Part shown: positions 17,134-25,585 of the stretch, one piece after another
Layout: every line of letters starts with the position of its first letter
How positions within the stretch are numbered: the first letter of the stretch is position 1
Assembly (NCBI RefSeq): GCF_043945595.1
Contig: NZ_JBIFNP010000001.1
Location: forward strand, 62,001-126,000
DNA: 64,000 nt
Source: Paenibacillus_S sp043945595
GTDB taxonomy: Bacteria > Bacillota > Bacilli > Paenibacillales > NBRC-103111
Direction of reading: 5' to 3'
Program-made: the position numbers and the translations under genes
The notes under the pieces: generated by a model
The model's database searches: none
Seen by the model: the letters and a program-made list of their open reading frames with translations, nothing else
Told to the model about the DNA's origin: nothing

Positions 17134-18489
17134 ATGAGCGCCAAACTTAATTTTGACTACAGTAAAGCCTTATCCTTCATTCAACAGCACGAAGTAGACT
17201 ATCTTGCGGGGCCGATCCAGCTTGCGCATGAACAATTACATAATCAAACCGGGGCGGGCAGCGATTTTCTGGGCTGGATCGACCTGCCGGTGAACTACGA
17301 CAAAGAAGAGTTTGCCCGCATTCAGCAGGCGGCGAAGCAAATTCAATCCGACTCCGACGCTCTGATCGTGATCGGCATCGGCGGTTCGTACCTGGGCGCC
17401 CGCGCAGCGATCGAGATGCTGTCGCACTCGTTCTATAACCTGCTGCCTAAGGACAAGCGCAAGACGCCTGAGGTATATTTTGTAGGCAACAATATCAGCT
17501 CGACATACGTGAACCATTTGCTGCAGCTGCTGGAGGGCAAAGATATTTCCGTCAACGTCATCTCCAAGTCCGGCACGACGACCGAGCCTGCGATTGCATT
17601 CCGTATTTTCCGCGAGCTGCTGGAGAAAAAATACGGCAAGGAAGCGGCGCGCAAGCGGATTTACGCAACGACAGACCGTGAGAAGGGCGCTCTGAAGAAG
17701 CTGGCGAACGAAGAGGGCTATGAGTCGTTCGTCATTCCTGACGACGTAGGAGGCCGTTATTCCGTGCTGACAGCGGTCGGCCTGCTGCCGATTGCTACTG
17801 CAGGTGTGGACATCGAGGCGATGATGCGCGGCGCTGCCGACGCGAGAGAAGCCTTCTCGAGCCCGAACCTGGCGGAAAATCTGAGCTACCAATATGCGGC
17901 CGTGCGCAACGCATTGTACCGCAAAGGCAAAACGACCGAAATTCTCGTGAACTACGAGCCTTCGCTTCACTTCGTCTCCGAGTGGTGGAAGCAGCTGTTC
18001 GGCGAGTCCGAGGGGAAAGACTACAAAGGGATTTATCCGGCGTCCGTCGATTTCTCGACAGACCTTCACTCGATGGGCCAATTCATTCAAGAAGGCAACC
18101 GTACGCTGTTCGAAACGGTCATTCAAGTGGCTGAGGTATCCGAGCAGATTACAATCGGCACCGATGCGGACAACCTGGACGGCCTGAACTTCCTGAGCGG
18201 CAAGACGATGGACTTCGTCAACAAGAAGGCGTTCGAAGGAACGATGCTGGCGCATACGGATGGCGGCGTACCGAATCTGATCGTTACCTTGCCGGACATG
18301 AGCGCTTATACGTTCGGCTATATGGTGTACTTCTTCGAGAAGGCCTGCGGCATCAGCGGCTATCTGCTCGGAGTGAATCCGTTCGATCAGCCGGGGGTTG
18401 AAGCCTACAAGCGCAACATGTTCGCGCTGCTCGGCAAACCGGGCTATGAGAAGGAAAAGGCGGAGCTGGAAGCGCGTCTGGAGAAATAA
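17134..18489 (+). CDS. pgi: Glucose-6-phosphate isomerase
   Basis: Pgi interconverts glucose-6-phosphate and fructose-6-phosphate. The 451-residue length fits the short Bacillales form. The phosphate-binding loops are visible: IGIGGSYLGARA, VISKSGTTTEPAIAFR and ATTDREKGALKK. The second signature is DVGGRYSVLTAVGLLPIA, and the catalytic Glu region is GQFIQEGNR. AAGGAGGAG lies eight bases before the ATG. The gene is intact, in contrast to nearby tkt. Confidence 0.97.
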   Translation: MSAKLNFDYSKALSFIQQHEVDYLAGPIQLAHEQLHNQTGAGSDFLGWIDLPVNYDKEEFARIQQAAKQIQSDSDALIVIGIGGSYLGARAAIEMLSHSFYNLLPKDKRKTPEVYFVGNNISSTYVNHLLQLLEGKDISVNVISKSGTTTEPAIAFRIFRELLEKKYGKEAARKRIYATTDREKGALKKLANEEGYESFVIPDDVGGRYSVLTAVGLLPIATAGVDIEAMMRGAADAREAFSSPNLAENLSYQYAAVRNALYRKGKTTEILVNYEPSLHFVSEWWKQLFGESEGKDYKGIYPASVDFSTDLHSMGQFIQEGNRTLFETVIQVAEVSEQITIGTDADNLDGLNFLSGKTMDFVNKKAFEGTMLAHTDGGVPNLIVTLPDMSAYTFGYMVYFFEKACGISGYLLGVNPFDQPGVEAYKRNMFALLGKPGYEKEKAELEARLEK

Positions 18490-18508
18490 TAGCTGGCAAA
18501 ACGGAAAA

Positions 18509-18543
18509 AGCGGTTCATCCCAAACGGGGTGGCTGCTTTTTTT
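18509..18543 (+). terminator. Terminator after pgi
   Basis: AGCGGTTCATCCC pairs imperfectly with GGGGTGGCTGCT around AAAC, followed by eight T. Confidence 0.75.
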
Positions 18544-18573
18544 CCAATGGGCATAAGAAAGCGGGGGAACGGT

Positions 18574-19212
18574 ATGCTGGCGCAGTATAAGACAGTCAAG
18601 CACGAGGGAAAGGCTGAAATCGTCATCAAAAAATCGCGCTTCATCGGCCATGCCAAGCCGGTGGCGACCGAGGAGGAGGCCATTCAATTCATTGCCGCCA
18701 TCAAGAAGGAGCACAGCCTGGCGACGCACAACTGCTCGGCTTACATGATCGGGGAGCGGGATGAAATCCAGAAGCAGTCCGACGATGGGGAGCCGAGCGG
18801 GACGGCGGGCAAGCCGATTCTGGAGGTTATCAAGAATCAGGGGCTGAAAAATGTCGCCGTTGTTGTGACGCGGTATTTCGGCGGCATTATGCTGGGGGCG
18901 GGCGGCTTGATCCGCGCTTATACGGATGGGGCGGTCGTCGGTCTCGCGGCGGCGGAGCCGATTTATCAGGTACTGCATAAGGAAGTGCTGGTGGAAATCG
19001 ATTATACGTGGCACGGGAAGGTAGAGAATGAGCTTCGGAATCGGAACACGCTGCTTGGAGAGACGTCGTTTACCGATAAGGTGACGATCACCTGCCTGCC
19101 GATTGCCGAGGAGGCGGAGCGCTTCATCGCCTGGATGACCGATGTGACGCAGGGCCAGGGAGTGATTATGGCAGGAGAAGAACGCTACGTAGAGCATAAG
19201 GAATGGCCGTAG
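18574..19212 (+). CDS. YigZ/IMPACT family protein (UPF0029)
   Basis: ATG 18574 follows GCGGGGG; an in-frame extension to 18529 runs into the pgi terminator and is rejected. The 212-residue protein shows the IMPACT N-terminal signature: KKSRFIGHA, HNCSAYMIG, DDGEPSGTAGKPILEVI and VVVTRYFGGIMLGAGGLIRAY. A ferredoxin-like C-terminal domain follows. Eukaryotic IMPACT affects Gcn2 signalling and YvyE/YigZ are its bacterial relatives. The bacterial role is uncertain. Confidence 0.88.
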   Translation: MLAQYKTVKHEGKAEIVIKKSRFIGHAKPVATEEEAIQFIAAIKKEHSLATHNCSAYMIGERDEIQKQSDDGEPSGTAGKPILEVIKNQGLKNVAVVVTRYFGGIMLGAGGLIRAYTDGAVVGLAAAEPIYQVLHKEVLVEIDYTWHGKVENELRNRNTLLGETSFTDKVTITCLPIAEEAERFIAWMTDVTQGQGVIMAGEERYVEHKEWP

Positions 19213-19521
19213 TCTGATAAGGACGCGGCTGTTTTTTGTATAAATATGCAGTATTACACGTGTATGCTCGACACCACTCTGGGCTATGCATCACCATGGG
19301 CAGGATCAGGACGGACACGATCCTTCAATTAAATAGAGGCCTACAGATGGACGCGGCATACGGCAAAGAAGGCCGGCTATTCCTTTTATCGGCCGGTTCA
19401 GCCTCCGCTTATAAACAAATGTTATAAGTGTATTTTTCTTTTCTCTCTTGCTTTGCAACAATAAAGTGATAAACTATTAAAGTGAGAGAGAGAATAGAAT
19501 ACGATGAAAGCGAGATGAGTC

Positions 19522-20112
19522 GTGTTGGCCAGAAAAGCAGTGGCGCAGGAGCTGAGTCGTGAGCGGATATTGGAGGAAGCGAGGCAGCTTTTCGCTGAGC
19601 ATGGCTATCATACTTTAACGATGCGCAGCATCGCCAAAGCGATGGGGTACAGTCACGGGGCATTGTATTATCATTTTAAAGAGAAGGCTGAGCTATTTTA
19701 CGCCTTGGTCAATAAAGACTTCCATATGCTGCTGGAGAAGCAGAAGGAGATGCTCAGCCGGACGCGCATGGGGAAGAAGGGGCAGCTGCAGAAGCTGATG
19801 CTGGAATTTATCCGCTTCGGGCTGGAGAACCCGTATCACTACGAAATCATGTTTATGATCAATGATACGGAGCTTCAAATGTATTCGCGCACCTTGCAGG
19901 CGCAATGCCTCGATTTGTTCTCAACGGTAGTCCGCTCCGCTATGCTGGTTCAGCCCGGCAACGAGCAGAAGATGTACAGCATGCCATGGAGCCTGTTCAT
20001 GTCGATGCATGGTTTTATTTCCTACAATATCCGTTATCAGCAGAACTATGAGGATGTAAAACGGCTGGCCGAGCAGCATGTTTCCTTTTTGTGTGAAGGG
20101 CTGGGGGCTTGA
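19522..20112 (+). CDS. TetR-family transcriptional regulator
   Basis: The 196-residue protein begins at GTG 19522 (a TTG directly follows). The N-terminal helix-turn-helix is clear: RERILEEARQLFAEHGYHTLTMRSIAKAMGYSHGALYYHF, in two segments. The C-terminal ligand domain is divergent. No target pump adjoins it, so its regulon cannot be named. The preceding 310 bases hold no gene, only a GGCCG/CGGCC hairpin near 19371-19396 without a T-tract. Confidence 0.9.
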   Translation: MLARKAVAQELSRERILEEARQLFAEHGYHTLTMRSIAKAMGYSHGALYYHFKEKAELFYALVNKDFHMLLEKQKEMLSRTRMGKKGQLQKLMLEFIRFGLENPYHYEIMFMINDTELQMYSRTLQAQCLDLFSTVVRSAMLVQPGNEQKMYSMPWSLFMSMHGFISYNIRYQQNYEDVKRLAEQHVSFLCEGLGA

Positions 20113-20246
20113 ACTGCGGCTCTGTCTGAGTTTTAGCGGCTTTCTGCGGGTTGAAGCGTAAGGCGTGGATCTTAGGAGAGCCGGGCCTCCTGCGAAACCT
20201 CTCTAAACGTGGTACAATGGGTAAAAGCGAGAGAGGATGAACATGA

Positions 20247-20471
20247 ATGAACTTGACTGAGAACACGCTGGCCAATGCGGAATTTATGATGGAAGAAATC
20301 AAGAAAAAGCTGCGTATGGCTACGGGCGCTGCGCTGAAAGCAACGGCTCTGAACGACGAGCAGTACGAGGATTTGAAGGATATTTATGAGATGGTGGCAG
20401 GCAAGTCGCAATTCAGCATCAGTGAAATTGAAGCGATTACCCAAGAGCTGGGCAGATTGCGCAGGGCATAA
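20247..20471 (+). CDS. UPF0435/DUF1128 protein, YfkK-like
   Basis: The 74-residue protein matches the YfkK family: an N-terminal helix with MMEEIKKKLRMATG, the ALNDEQYEDLKDIYEMV core, and the end FSISEIEAITQELGRLR. The length is typical. Its function is unknown. GAGAGAGG lies ten bases before the ATG; an ATG six bases upstream runs into a stop at once. Confidence 0.85.
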   Translation: MNLTENTLANAEFMMEEIKKKLRMATGAALKATALNDEQYEDLKDIYEMVAGKSQFSISEIEAITQELGRLRRA

Positions 20472-20609
20472 CGACAAGTGATTTTAGTGGAAAAATGGGG
20501 ACAGGAACCGGGCGTTTAAACAAGCAATGCAAGGCAAACCTCCGTACAATATAGCGTAGTTCGAAGTTAAAGGGGCAATCGCCCAACGCTATCATGGAGG
20601 TGGACTTAC

Positions 20610-20924
20610 TTGCAAAAAGCAGTATTAAAAAAGGATGTCCGTAAATTGATCGGTAAAACGGTTTACGCGCTGAAAAAAGACGGGACGACTGTCAGCGGTA
20701 AACTGGTCCGTATTAGCGGCAATAAGCTTATTCTTGCACCGAAGAAAGGGAAGCAAGTGAGAACGTCCGCACTGATTCCGCTTGTCTTGTTTGACCTGTT
20801 GGCTGTCGGAACTGCGCCTTATGCTTATGGCGGCGGTTACGGGGGGTACGGCGGTTATGGCGGCTACCCAGGCTATGGCGGCTACGGCGGCTATGGCTAC
20901 GGCCCGTTCGGTGGCATCTGGTAA
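20610..20924 (+). CDS. Sm-like small domain fused to a Gly-Tyr repeat tail
   Basis: I do not recognise a named family. The TTG start at 20610 follows ATGGAGGTGG. Residues 1-60 (KLIGKTVYALKKDGTTVSGK, then LVRISGNKLILAP) look like a small beta barrel of Sm/SH3-like type. A hydrophobic stretch (LIPLVLFDLLAV) follows. The last 35 residues are GGY/GYGG tandem repeats ending PFGGIW. Gly-Tyr tails occur in spore coat and adhesive surface proteins, so a coat role is possible but not shown. The gene has its own terminator downstream. Confidence 0.7.
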   Translation: MQKAVLKKDVRKLIGKTVYALKKDGTTVSGKLVRISGNKLILAPKKGKQVRTSALIPLVLFDLLAVGTAPYAYGGGYGGYGGYGGYPGYGGYGGYGYGPFGGIW

Positions 20925-20967
20925 CACAGCAGCTGCGAAGCCTTGGATAGGGCTCACGGCTTTGGCT

Positions 20968-21015
20968 GAACGCTCCTTGTACGGCTCCTGCGGGCCGGGA
21001 AGGGGCGTTCTTTTT
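20968..21015 (+). terminator. Terminator after the Gly-Tyr protein gene
   Basis: GAACGCTCCTT pairs imperfectly with GGAAGGGGCGTTC, followed by TTTTTG. Confidence 0.7.
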
Positions 21016-21159
21016 GTCGGCAGCCCCTATAAAAATGCCTTATACGGCTTAGGGACTCACGCCAGGGGAAGGGGATGGGTGGAGGTTCAAACGTGTTCAG
21101 CAGGCTGCTGCCGTGCGTTTACGTTTACAGGGCAGCCGTATTATGAAGCCAGCTTAATT

Positions 21160-21262
21160 AAAAAAGAGTCAAAGCCGAAGCGTGCTCCTCCGGCTTTGAC
21201 TGCTATAACGCCAAAACAGGCCTTCGCCGCGCGGGTGACGCGGACGAAGGCCTGTTTTCTTT
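21160..21262. terminator. Two adjacent hairpins ending qoxD (minus strand)
   Basis: The first hairpin, GTCAAAGCCG/CGGCTTTGAC (21168-21200), has an A-rich left flank that reads as a T-tract on the minus strand. The second, AACAGGCCTTCG/CGAAGGCCTGTT (21215-21256), is longer and has T-runs on the plus strand. Together they insulate qoxABCD from the plus-strand genes. Nothing else is seen in the 378-bp gap 20925-21302 apart from the preceding terminator. Confidence 0.8.
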
Positions 21263-21302
21263 TTAACGGGAGCTCTCTCCCGGGTTGGGTTACATAGCTT
21301 GC

Positions 21303-21638
21303 TTAGTGAGCTACCTGGTTGTAAGTCATGATCCAGAGGGAGCCTGCGACGATGGTCAGCAGAATGATCAGACCGAGTACCAGGGCCATCATATTCCAAC
21401 GAGCGTTCTCGCCTTCCTTCAAGTGCATGAAGAAGACCAGCTGTACGGCGAACTGAAGGATAGCCATGAGCAGGATAATGGCGATTCGCGTCGTCTCCCC
21501 GAACATATGGTTCAGGATGACAACCAGCGGAATAATGGTCAGGACAATCGACAGCAGGAAGCCGATGACATAAGATTTCAACGATCCGTGCGAGCCGCCG
21601 GCATGCGCATCATGCCCGTGTGAGTTAGCTTGACTCAT
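21303..21638 (-). CDS. qoxD: Menaquinol oxidase aa3-600 subunit IV
   Basis: The 111-residue protein has three membrane helices and the cytochrome-oxidase subunit IV pattern: KSYVIGFLLSIVLTIIPL, AILQFAVQLVFFMHL, and the C-terminal IILLTIVAGSLWIMTY. The His-rich N-terminus (SHGHDAHAGGSHG) is typical. It is the last gene of the operon, one base after qoxC. Subunit IV assists assembly of the oxidase. Confidence 0.92.
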   Translation of the reverse strand: MSQANSHGHDAHAGGSHGSLKSYVIGFLLSIVLTIIPLVVILNHMFGETTRIAIILLMAILQFAVQLVFFMHLKEGENARWNMMALVLGLIILLTIVAGSLWIMTYNQVAH

Positions 21639-21639
21639 C

Positions 21640-22254
21640 TTACATCACCCCCATCAAATAGACGACCGTGAAGACGAAAATCCATACGACGTCAAGAAAG
21701 TGCCAGTACAAGCTGATGACATCGACTTTACGCTTGGTTACCGCGGTAATGCCGTGCTTGTTCAATTGAATCATAAGACCGATCATCCAGCACAGACCGA
21801 GCGATACGTGCAATCCGTGAGTACCGACCAGTGTAAAGAAGCCGGACAGGAAGCCGCTGGTGGCGATTGTAGCGCCTTCTTGGGTAACCATGTGTACGAA
21901 CTCGGATACCTCCAGGAAAACGAAGGAGGCGCCAAGCAGTGCGGTGACAGCCAGCCAGCCGATCAGCTGGTTCTTGTTGCCTTTGTGCATAGCCAGAACC
22001 GCAAGACCGCTGGTGAAGCTGCTTGTTAACAGGATGAACGTTTCGGCGATAATGCCCGGCATTTGGAACAGCTCTTCGGCTGTCGGTCCGCCGGCCGTAT
22101 TGCCGCGAAGTACGACATATGTGGCAAACAAAGTACCGAAAAGGATACAGTCCGTAATCAGGAATATCCAAAATCCGAATGTTTTGAGCGATTCGTGATC
22201 ATGGTGCTCGTGCTCATGATGGTCGTGCCCGTGATGGGTTGCCGCATGTGCCAT
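21640..22254 (-). CDS. qoxC: Menaquinol oxidase aa3-600 subunit III
   Basis: The 204-residue protein has five membrane helices and the short subunit III form of quinol oxidases. Motifs include FGFWIFLITDCILFGTLF, FILLTSSFTSGLAVLAMH, and GTHGLHVSLGLCWM with the conserved HGLHV. The N-terminus is His-rich. Its ATG overlaps the stop of qoxB by one base (TAATG), which implies translational coupling. Confidence 0.93.
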   Translation of the reverse strand: MAHAATHHGHDHHEHEHHDHESLKTFGFWIFLITDCILFGTLFATYVVLRGNTAGGPTAEELFQMPGIIAETFILLTSSFTSGLAVLAMHKGNKNQLIGWLAVTALLGASFVFLEVSEFVHMVTQEGATIATSGFLSGFFTLVGTHGLHVSLGLCWMIGLMIQLNKHGITAVTKRKVDVISLYWHFLDVVWIFVFTVVYLMGVM

Positions 22255-24228
22255 TAGATCTTCGCCCCCCTTAATGTTGCTTCTGTTTCTCTAATTTCAT
22301 CCACCGGGATGTAGTAATCCGTATCATATGAGAACGAGCGTGCCAGCATGCAGAGCAGTACGCCGATCATTGAAGGAATGGCCAACCAGAGCCAGCCCCA
22401 CGTAAAACCGAACCCGGCAAAGAACCAGAGGGCCGATTTGATGAATGGAATCGCCGAGTTTTTCGGCATATGAATCGGCTCGAGCGGCGGCTGCGGCGCA
22501 GGCTTCACGCCTTTGGCGCGTTCTTCCTTCGTCTCCCACCAGTCGTCGGTATGCTTTACTTGCGGCAGTACCGCAAAGTTATAAACCGGTGCAGGAGATG
22601 GAATCGACCACTCCAGCGTGCGTCCGTTCCATGCATCGCCGGTAACGTCGCGTTTGTGCTTTTTGATACTGTAAGCAATCTGCCATACCTGGAACAGGAA
22701 GCCGATCCCCATCAGGAAACCGCCGATGGTCGAAACCAAGTTCAGAGGGCCCCAGCCCATATCGAAATCGTACGAATACGTACGGCGTGTCATTCCGTCT
22801 AAGCCCAAGAAATATTGAGGCATGAAACATACGTAGAAACCGATGTTCCACAACCAGAATGCCCATTTGCCCAAGTGCTCATTCAGCGTGAAGCCGAACA
22901 TTTTTGGCCACCAGTAGTACAAGCCTGCGAAGTAACCGAAGACAACGCCGCCGATCAATACTTGGTGGAAGTGCGCGATCAGGAAGTAGCTGTTATGAAA
23001 CTGGAAGTCTGCAGGCGCTACGGAGAGCAGAACCCCGGTCATCCCGCCGACAACAAAGCAAGGAATGAAGGCTACGGTTCACAGCATCGGTGTCGGATAA
23101 GATACACGGCCGCGGAACATCGTGAACAGCCAGTTGAAAATTTTGACCCCGGTCGGGATCGCAATAGCCATTGTCGTAATCGCGAAGAAGACGTTGACGT
23201 CCGCTCCGGAGCCCATGGTGAAGAAATGATCGGACCCAAGTAAAGAAGGACAGGACGCTGATAATCAGCATGGCGAATACCATGGATTTGTAACCGAACA
23301 GCTTTTTCTTCGAGAACGTCGCCACGACTTCGGAGAAAATACCGAATGCCGGAACGACCACGATATATACCTCGGGGTGACCCCACATCCAGATGAGGTT
23401 GATATACATCATCGGATTACCGCCCGCGGCAAGCGTAAAGAAGTGAGCGCCGAGGAAACGGTCAAGGAACAGCAAGGCAAGCGTAACCGTCAAGATAGGG
23501 AAAGCGAAAATGATCATGATACAGCTGGAGAAGACGGACCAGGTAAACATCGGCATTTGCATCATTTTCATGCCAGGAGCGCGCATTTTAATGATCGTGA
23601 CGATAAAGTTGATCCCTGTCGCCAAGCTGCCGATACCGGAAATCTGAATACCCCAGATATAGAAGTTTTGTCCGACGCCTGGGCTGTGAGACAGCTCGGA
23701 GAGCGGAGGATAAGCAAGCCAGCCTGCATCCGGCGAACCGCCGATAACGAAGGAAACGTTGAACAGCATCGCGCCCCAGAAGAACATCCAGAAGCTCAAG
23801 GAGTTCAGGAAAGGGTACGCTACGTCGCGCGCGCCGATTTGCAGCGGCACCACGACATTAAACAAACCGAACATGAGCGGCATCGCCATAAACAAGATCA
23901 TGATAACGCCATGCGTCGTAAAGATCTGGTTGTAGTGCTCCGGCTCCAGGAACCCGGCGTTCGGTATTGCCAGCTGAACGCGCATGAGCAGGGCGTCGAC
24001 CCCGCCGCGGAACAGCATGAGGATGGAGCACAGGATGTACATGATCCCGATACGTTTATGGTCAACGGTGGTCAGCCATTCGCGCCACAGCCAGCCCCAT
24101 TTTTTGAAGTAGGTTAATACGAATACGATAGCAACCATGGCAAGTGCGATACTGACCTGCGCTCCGAGAATCATCGGGTCGCCTGTAACGAAAAACCATG
24201 ATGCAAAATCTTTAATAGAATCTAACAC
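22254..24228 (-). pseudogene. qoxB: Menaquinol oxidase aa3-600 subunit I, with frameshift and in-frame TGA
   Basis: This is the catalytic subunit, about 658 residues when repaired, with the heme a, heme a3 and CuB sites. The N-terminal part (24228 to about 23232) holds TTHGVIMILFMAMPLMFG and IWMWGHPEVYI. The downstream part holds SYFLIAHFHQVLIGG. Two lesions separate them. An extra base near 23231 changes the frame inside the expected V-H-H-F-F-T-M-G. A TGA at 23079-23081 stands where the frame reads PTPML-stop-TVAFIPCFV, a position usually Trp (TGG). All other operon genes are intact. Both defects in so important a gene suggest base errors in the assembly. Confidence 0.92.
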
Positions 24229-24252
24229 AAGGAGTGCCCCCTTTCGTAAGCG

Positions 24253-25251
24253 TTAATGCCCTGTATGGGAATTAGTCGTTTCTTGCTTCATATTCATTTT
24301 GCTGTGGTCCATTGTGTTCTTAGCTTCCGTTGCTTTCGGCGTCTCTTGGGCAGGAGCCGATTCGCCGCTTGTGCCGTGATGCGCATGGGCGCCTGCACCG
24401 CCGGTATATTTGGTTACGATTTGGTTGAACAATCCTTCAGGGAAGGCAGAGAACAACTGCTTGTTCGATTTGCCCGGCAGCGCTAGCTGGTTATAGCCTT
24501 CAGACGTCAGCGGTGTCGCGGTTTGCTTCACATCTTTAACCCAGCTGTTGAACTCATCGTCCGAAGTAGCATGGACCTGGAATTTCATATCCGCAAAATG
24601 CTCGCCGGAGAAGTTGGCGCCCGTACCGAAGTAATCGCCTTGTTCATCCGCCTGCAGGAACAAAGTCATCGCCATGCCGGACATCGTGTACATTTGGCCG
24701 CCCAGCTGCGGGATCCAGAAGGAGTTCATCGGCGCATCCGAAGTCAGCTCGAATTTAATCGGCGTATCTTCTGGAATCGCGATGTAGTTCACGGTAGCAA
24801 TCCCTTGGTCCGGATAAGTGAACAACCATTTCCAGTCCAAAGAAGTAGCTTGAATCGTAATGGCTTTTTTCTCGGAAACGATCGGCTTGGAAGGCTCCAA
24901 AGCATAGGTGTCCCGGGCCGTAACGGCAGCCAGCGCAATGATGATGACGATTGGAATTCCCCACCACACAATCTCCATTGTCGTGCTGTGGGACCAGTTA
25001 GGCTTATAAGAAGCTTTATTGTCCGGCTTATCGCGGTACCGCCAAACAATGTAAGCGGTCAGGATCAAAACAGGAACCAAAATAATGCCGCACAGGATGG
25101 AGGCCGTAATAATAAGATCTTTTTGACCCGCAGCGATAGGGCCCTTCGGATCCATAACCATCATGGATTCACCGCAGCCCGACAGCAGGACGAGCATAAG
25201 CAGGAAAGCCAGCGGAGCCGCAAAGCGTGCAGCCTTTTTCGTTAGTCGCAT
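24253..25251 (-). CDS. qoxA: Menaquinol oxidase aa3-600 subunit II, lipoprotein
   Basis: The 332-residue precursor has a lipobox (LVLLSGC, Cys at about 26), two membrane helices and a cupredoxin domain facing outside. The CuA ligands of cytochrome c oxidases are absent: the region reads TGANFSGEHFADMKF instead of the Cys-x3-Cys site. This marks a quinol oxidase, not a caa3 enzyme. SDAPMNSFWIPQLGGQMYTMSGM is the QoxA/CyoA signature. The C-terminal 45 residues are His/Met-rich (HAHHG, DHSKMNM), longer than I expect for Bacillus QoxA, and might bind copper. It is first in the operon qoxA-B-C-D. Confidence 0.94.
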   Translation of the reverse strand: MRLTKKAARFAAPLAFLLMLVLLSGCGESMMVMDPKGPIAAGQKDLIITASILCGIILVPVLILTAYIVWRYRDKPDNKASYKPNWSHSTTMEIVWWGIPIVIIIALAAVTARDTYALEPSKPIVSEKKAITIQATSLDWKWLFTYPDQGIATVNYIAIPEDTPIKFELTSDAPMNSFWIPQLGGQMYTMSGMAMTLFLQADEQGDYFGTGANFSGEHFADMKFQVHATSDDEFNSWVKDVKQTATPLTSEGYNQLALPGKSNKQLFSAFPEGLFNQIVTKYTGGAGAHAHHGTSGESAPAQETPKATEAKNTMDHSKMNMKQETTNSHTGH

Positions 25252-25349
25252 TGAATATCATCTCCCTAAATATCTCCGAACGCTCGGATCTTTTAATTGT
25301 GAAATATGGAACGTTCTTATCTATTCACTAAGATAACAGATATTAAACG

Positions 25350-25379
25350 ATATTTCGCCGGTGTTAACAAATACGTCAA
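25350..25379 (-). promoter_or_regulatory. Candidate qox promoter
   Basis: On the minus strand TTGACG (25379-25374) lies 18 bases before AAATAT (25355-25350), about 100 bases upstream of the qoxA start. The spacing is acceptable but the -10 is poor, so this is only a candidate. Confidence 0.35.
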
Positions 25380-25519
25380 GTTTTCGTCTTTTTTCTGTAA
25401 AACAAAATTCACGAAAAAGATGATTGTTTATTTTTGGCAAACAAAAAACCCCCTAAGAACTGGTCGAGGCCACTGAAGAACTTACGTTTTTTCGGTGAGT
25501 CCAGGCGTTAGGCGAAAAA

Positions 25520-25566
25520 AAATGCGGCACCTGTTCCGATTTTCTCGGAGGGTACCGCATTTTTCA
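25520..25566. terminator. Terminator inside the IS, after its transposase gene
   Basis: AAATGCGGCACC pairs with GGTACCGCATTT (one internal mismatch), with T/A runs on both sides. On the minus strand it ends the transposase transcript. Confidence 0.75.
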
Positions 25567-25585
25567 TAGGGCTTTACGCTATTTT

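Noticed and set aside
17236..19197. A 653-codon open frame antisense to pgi and yigZ
   Set aside because: It is a codon-bias shadow; both plus-strand genes are well-known families, and the antisense product has no recognisable motif.
24253..25251. Annotation of this operon as cytochrome c oxidase ctaCDEF
   Set aside because: Subunit II lacks the CuA Cys ligands and a cytochrome c domain. Subunit sizes and motifs match the menaquinol oxidase qoxABCD.
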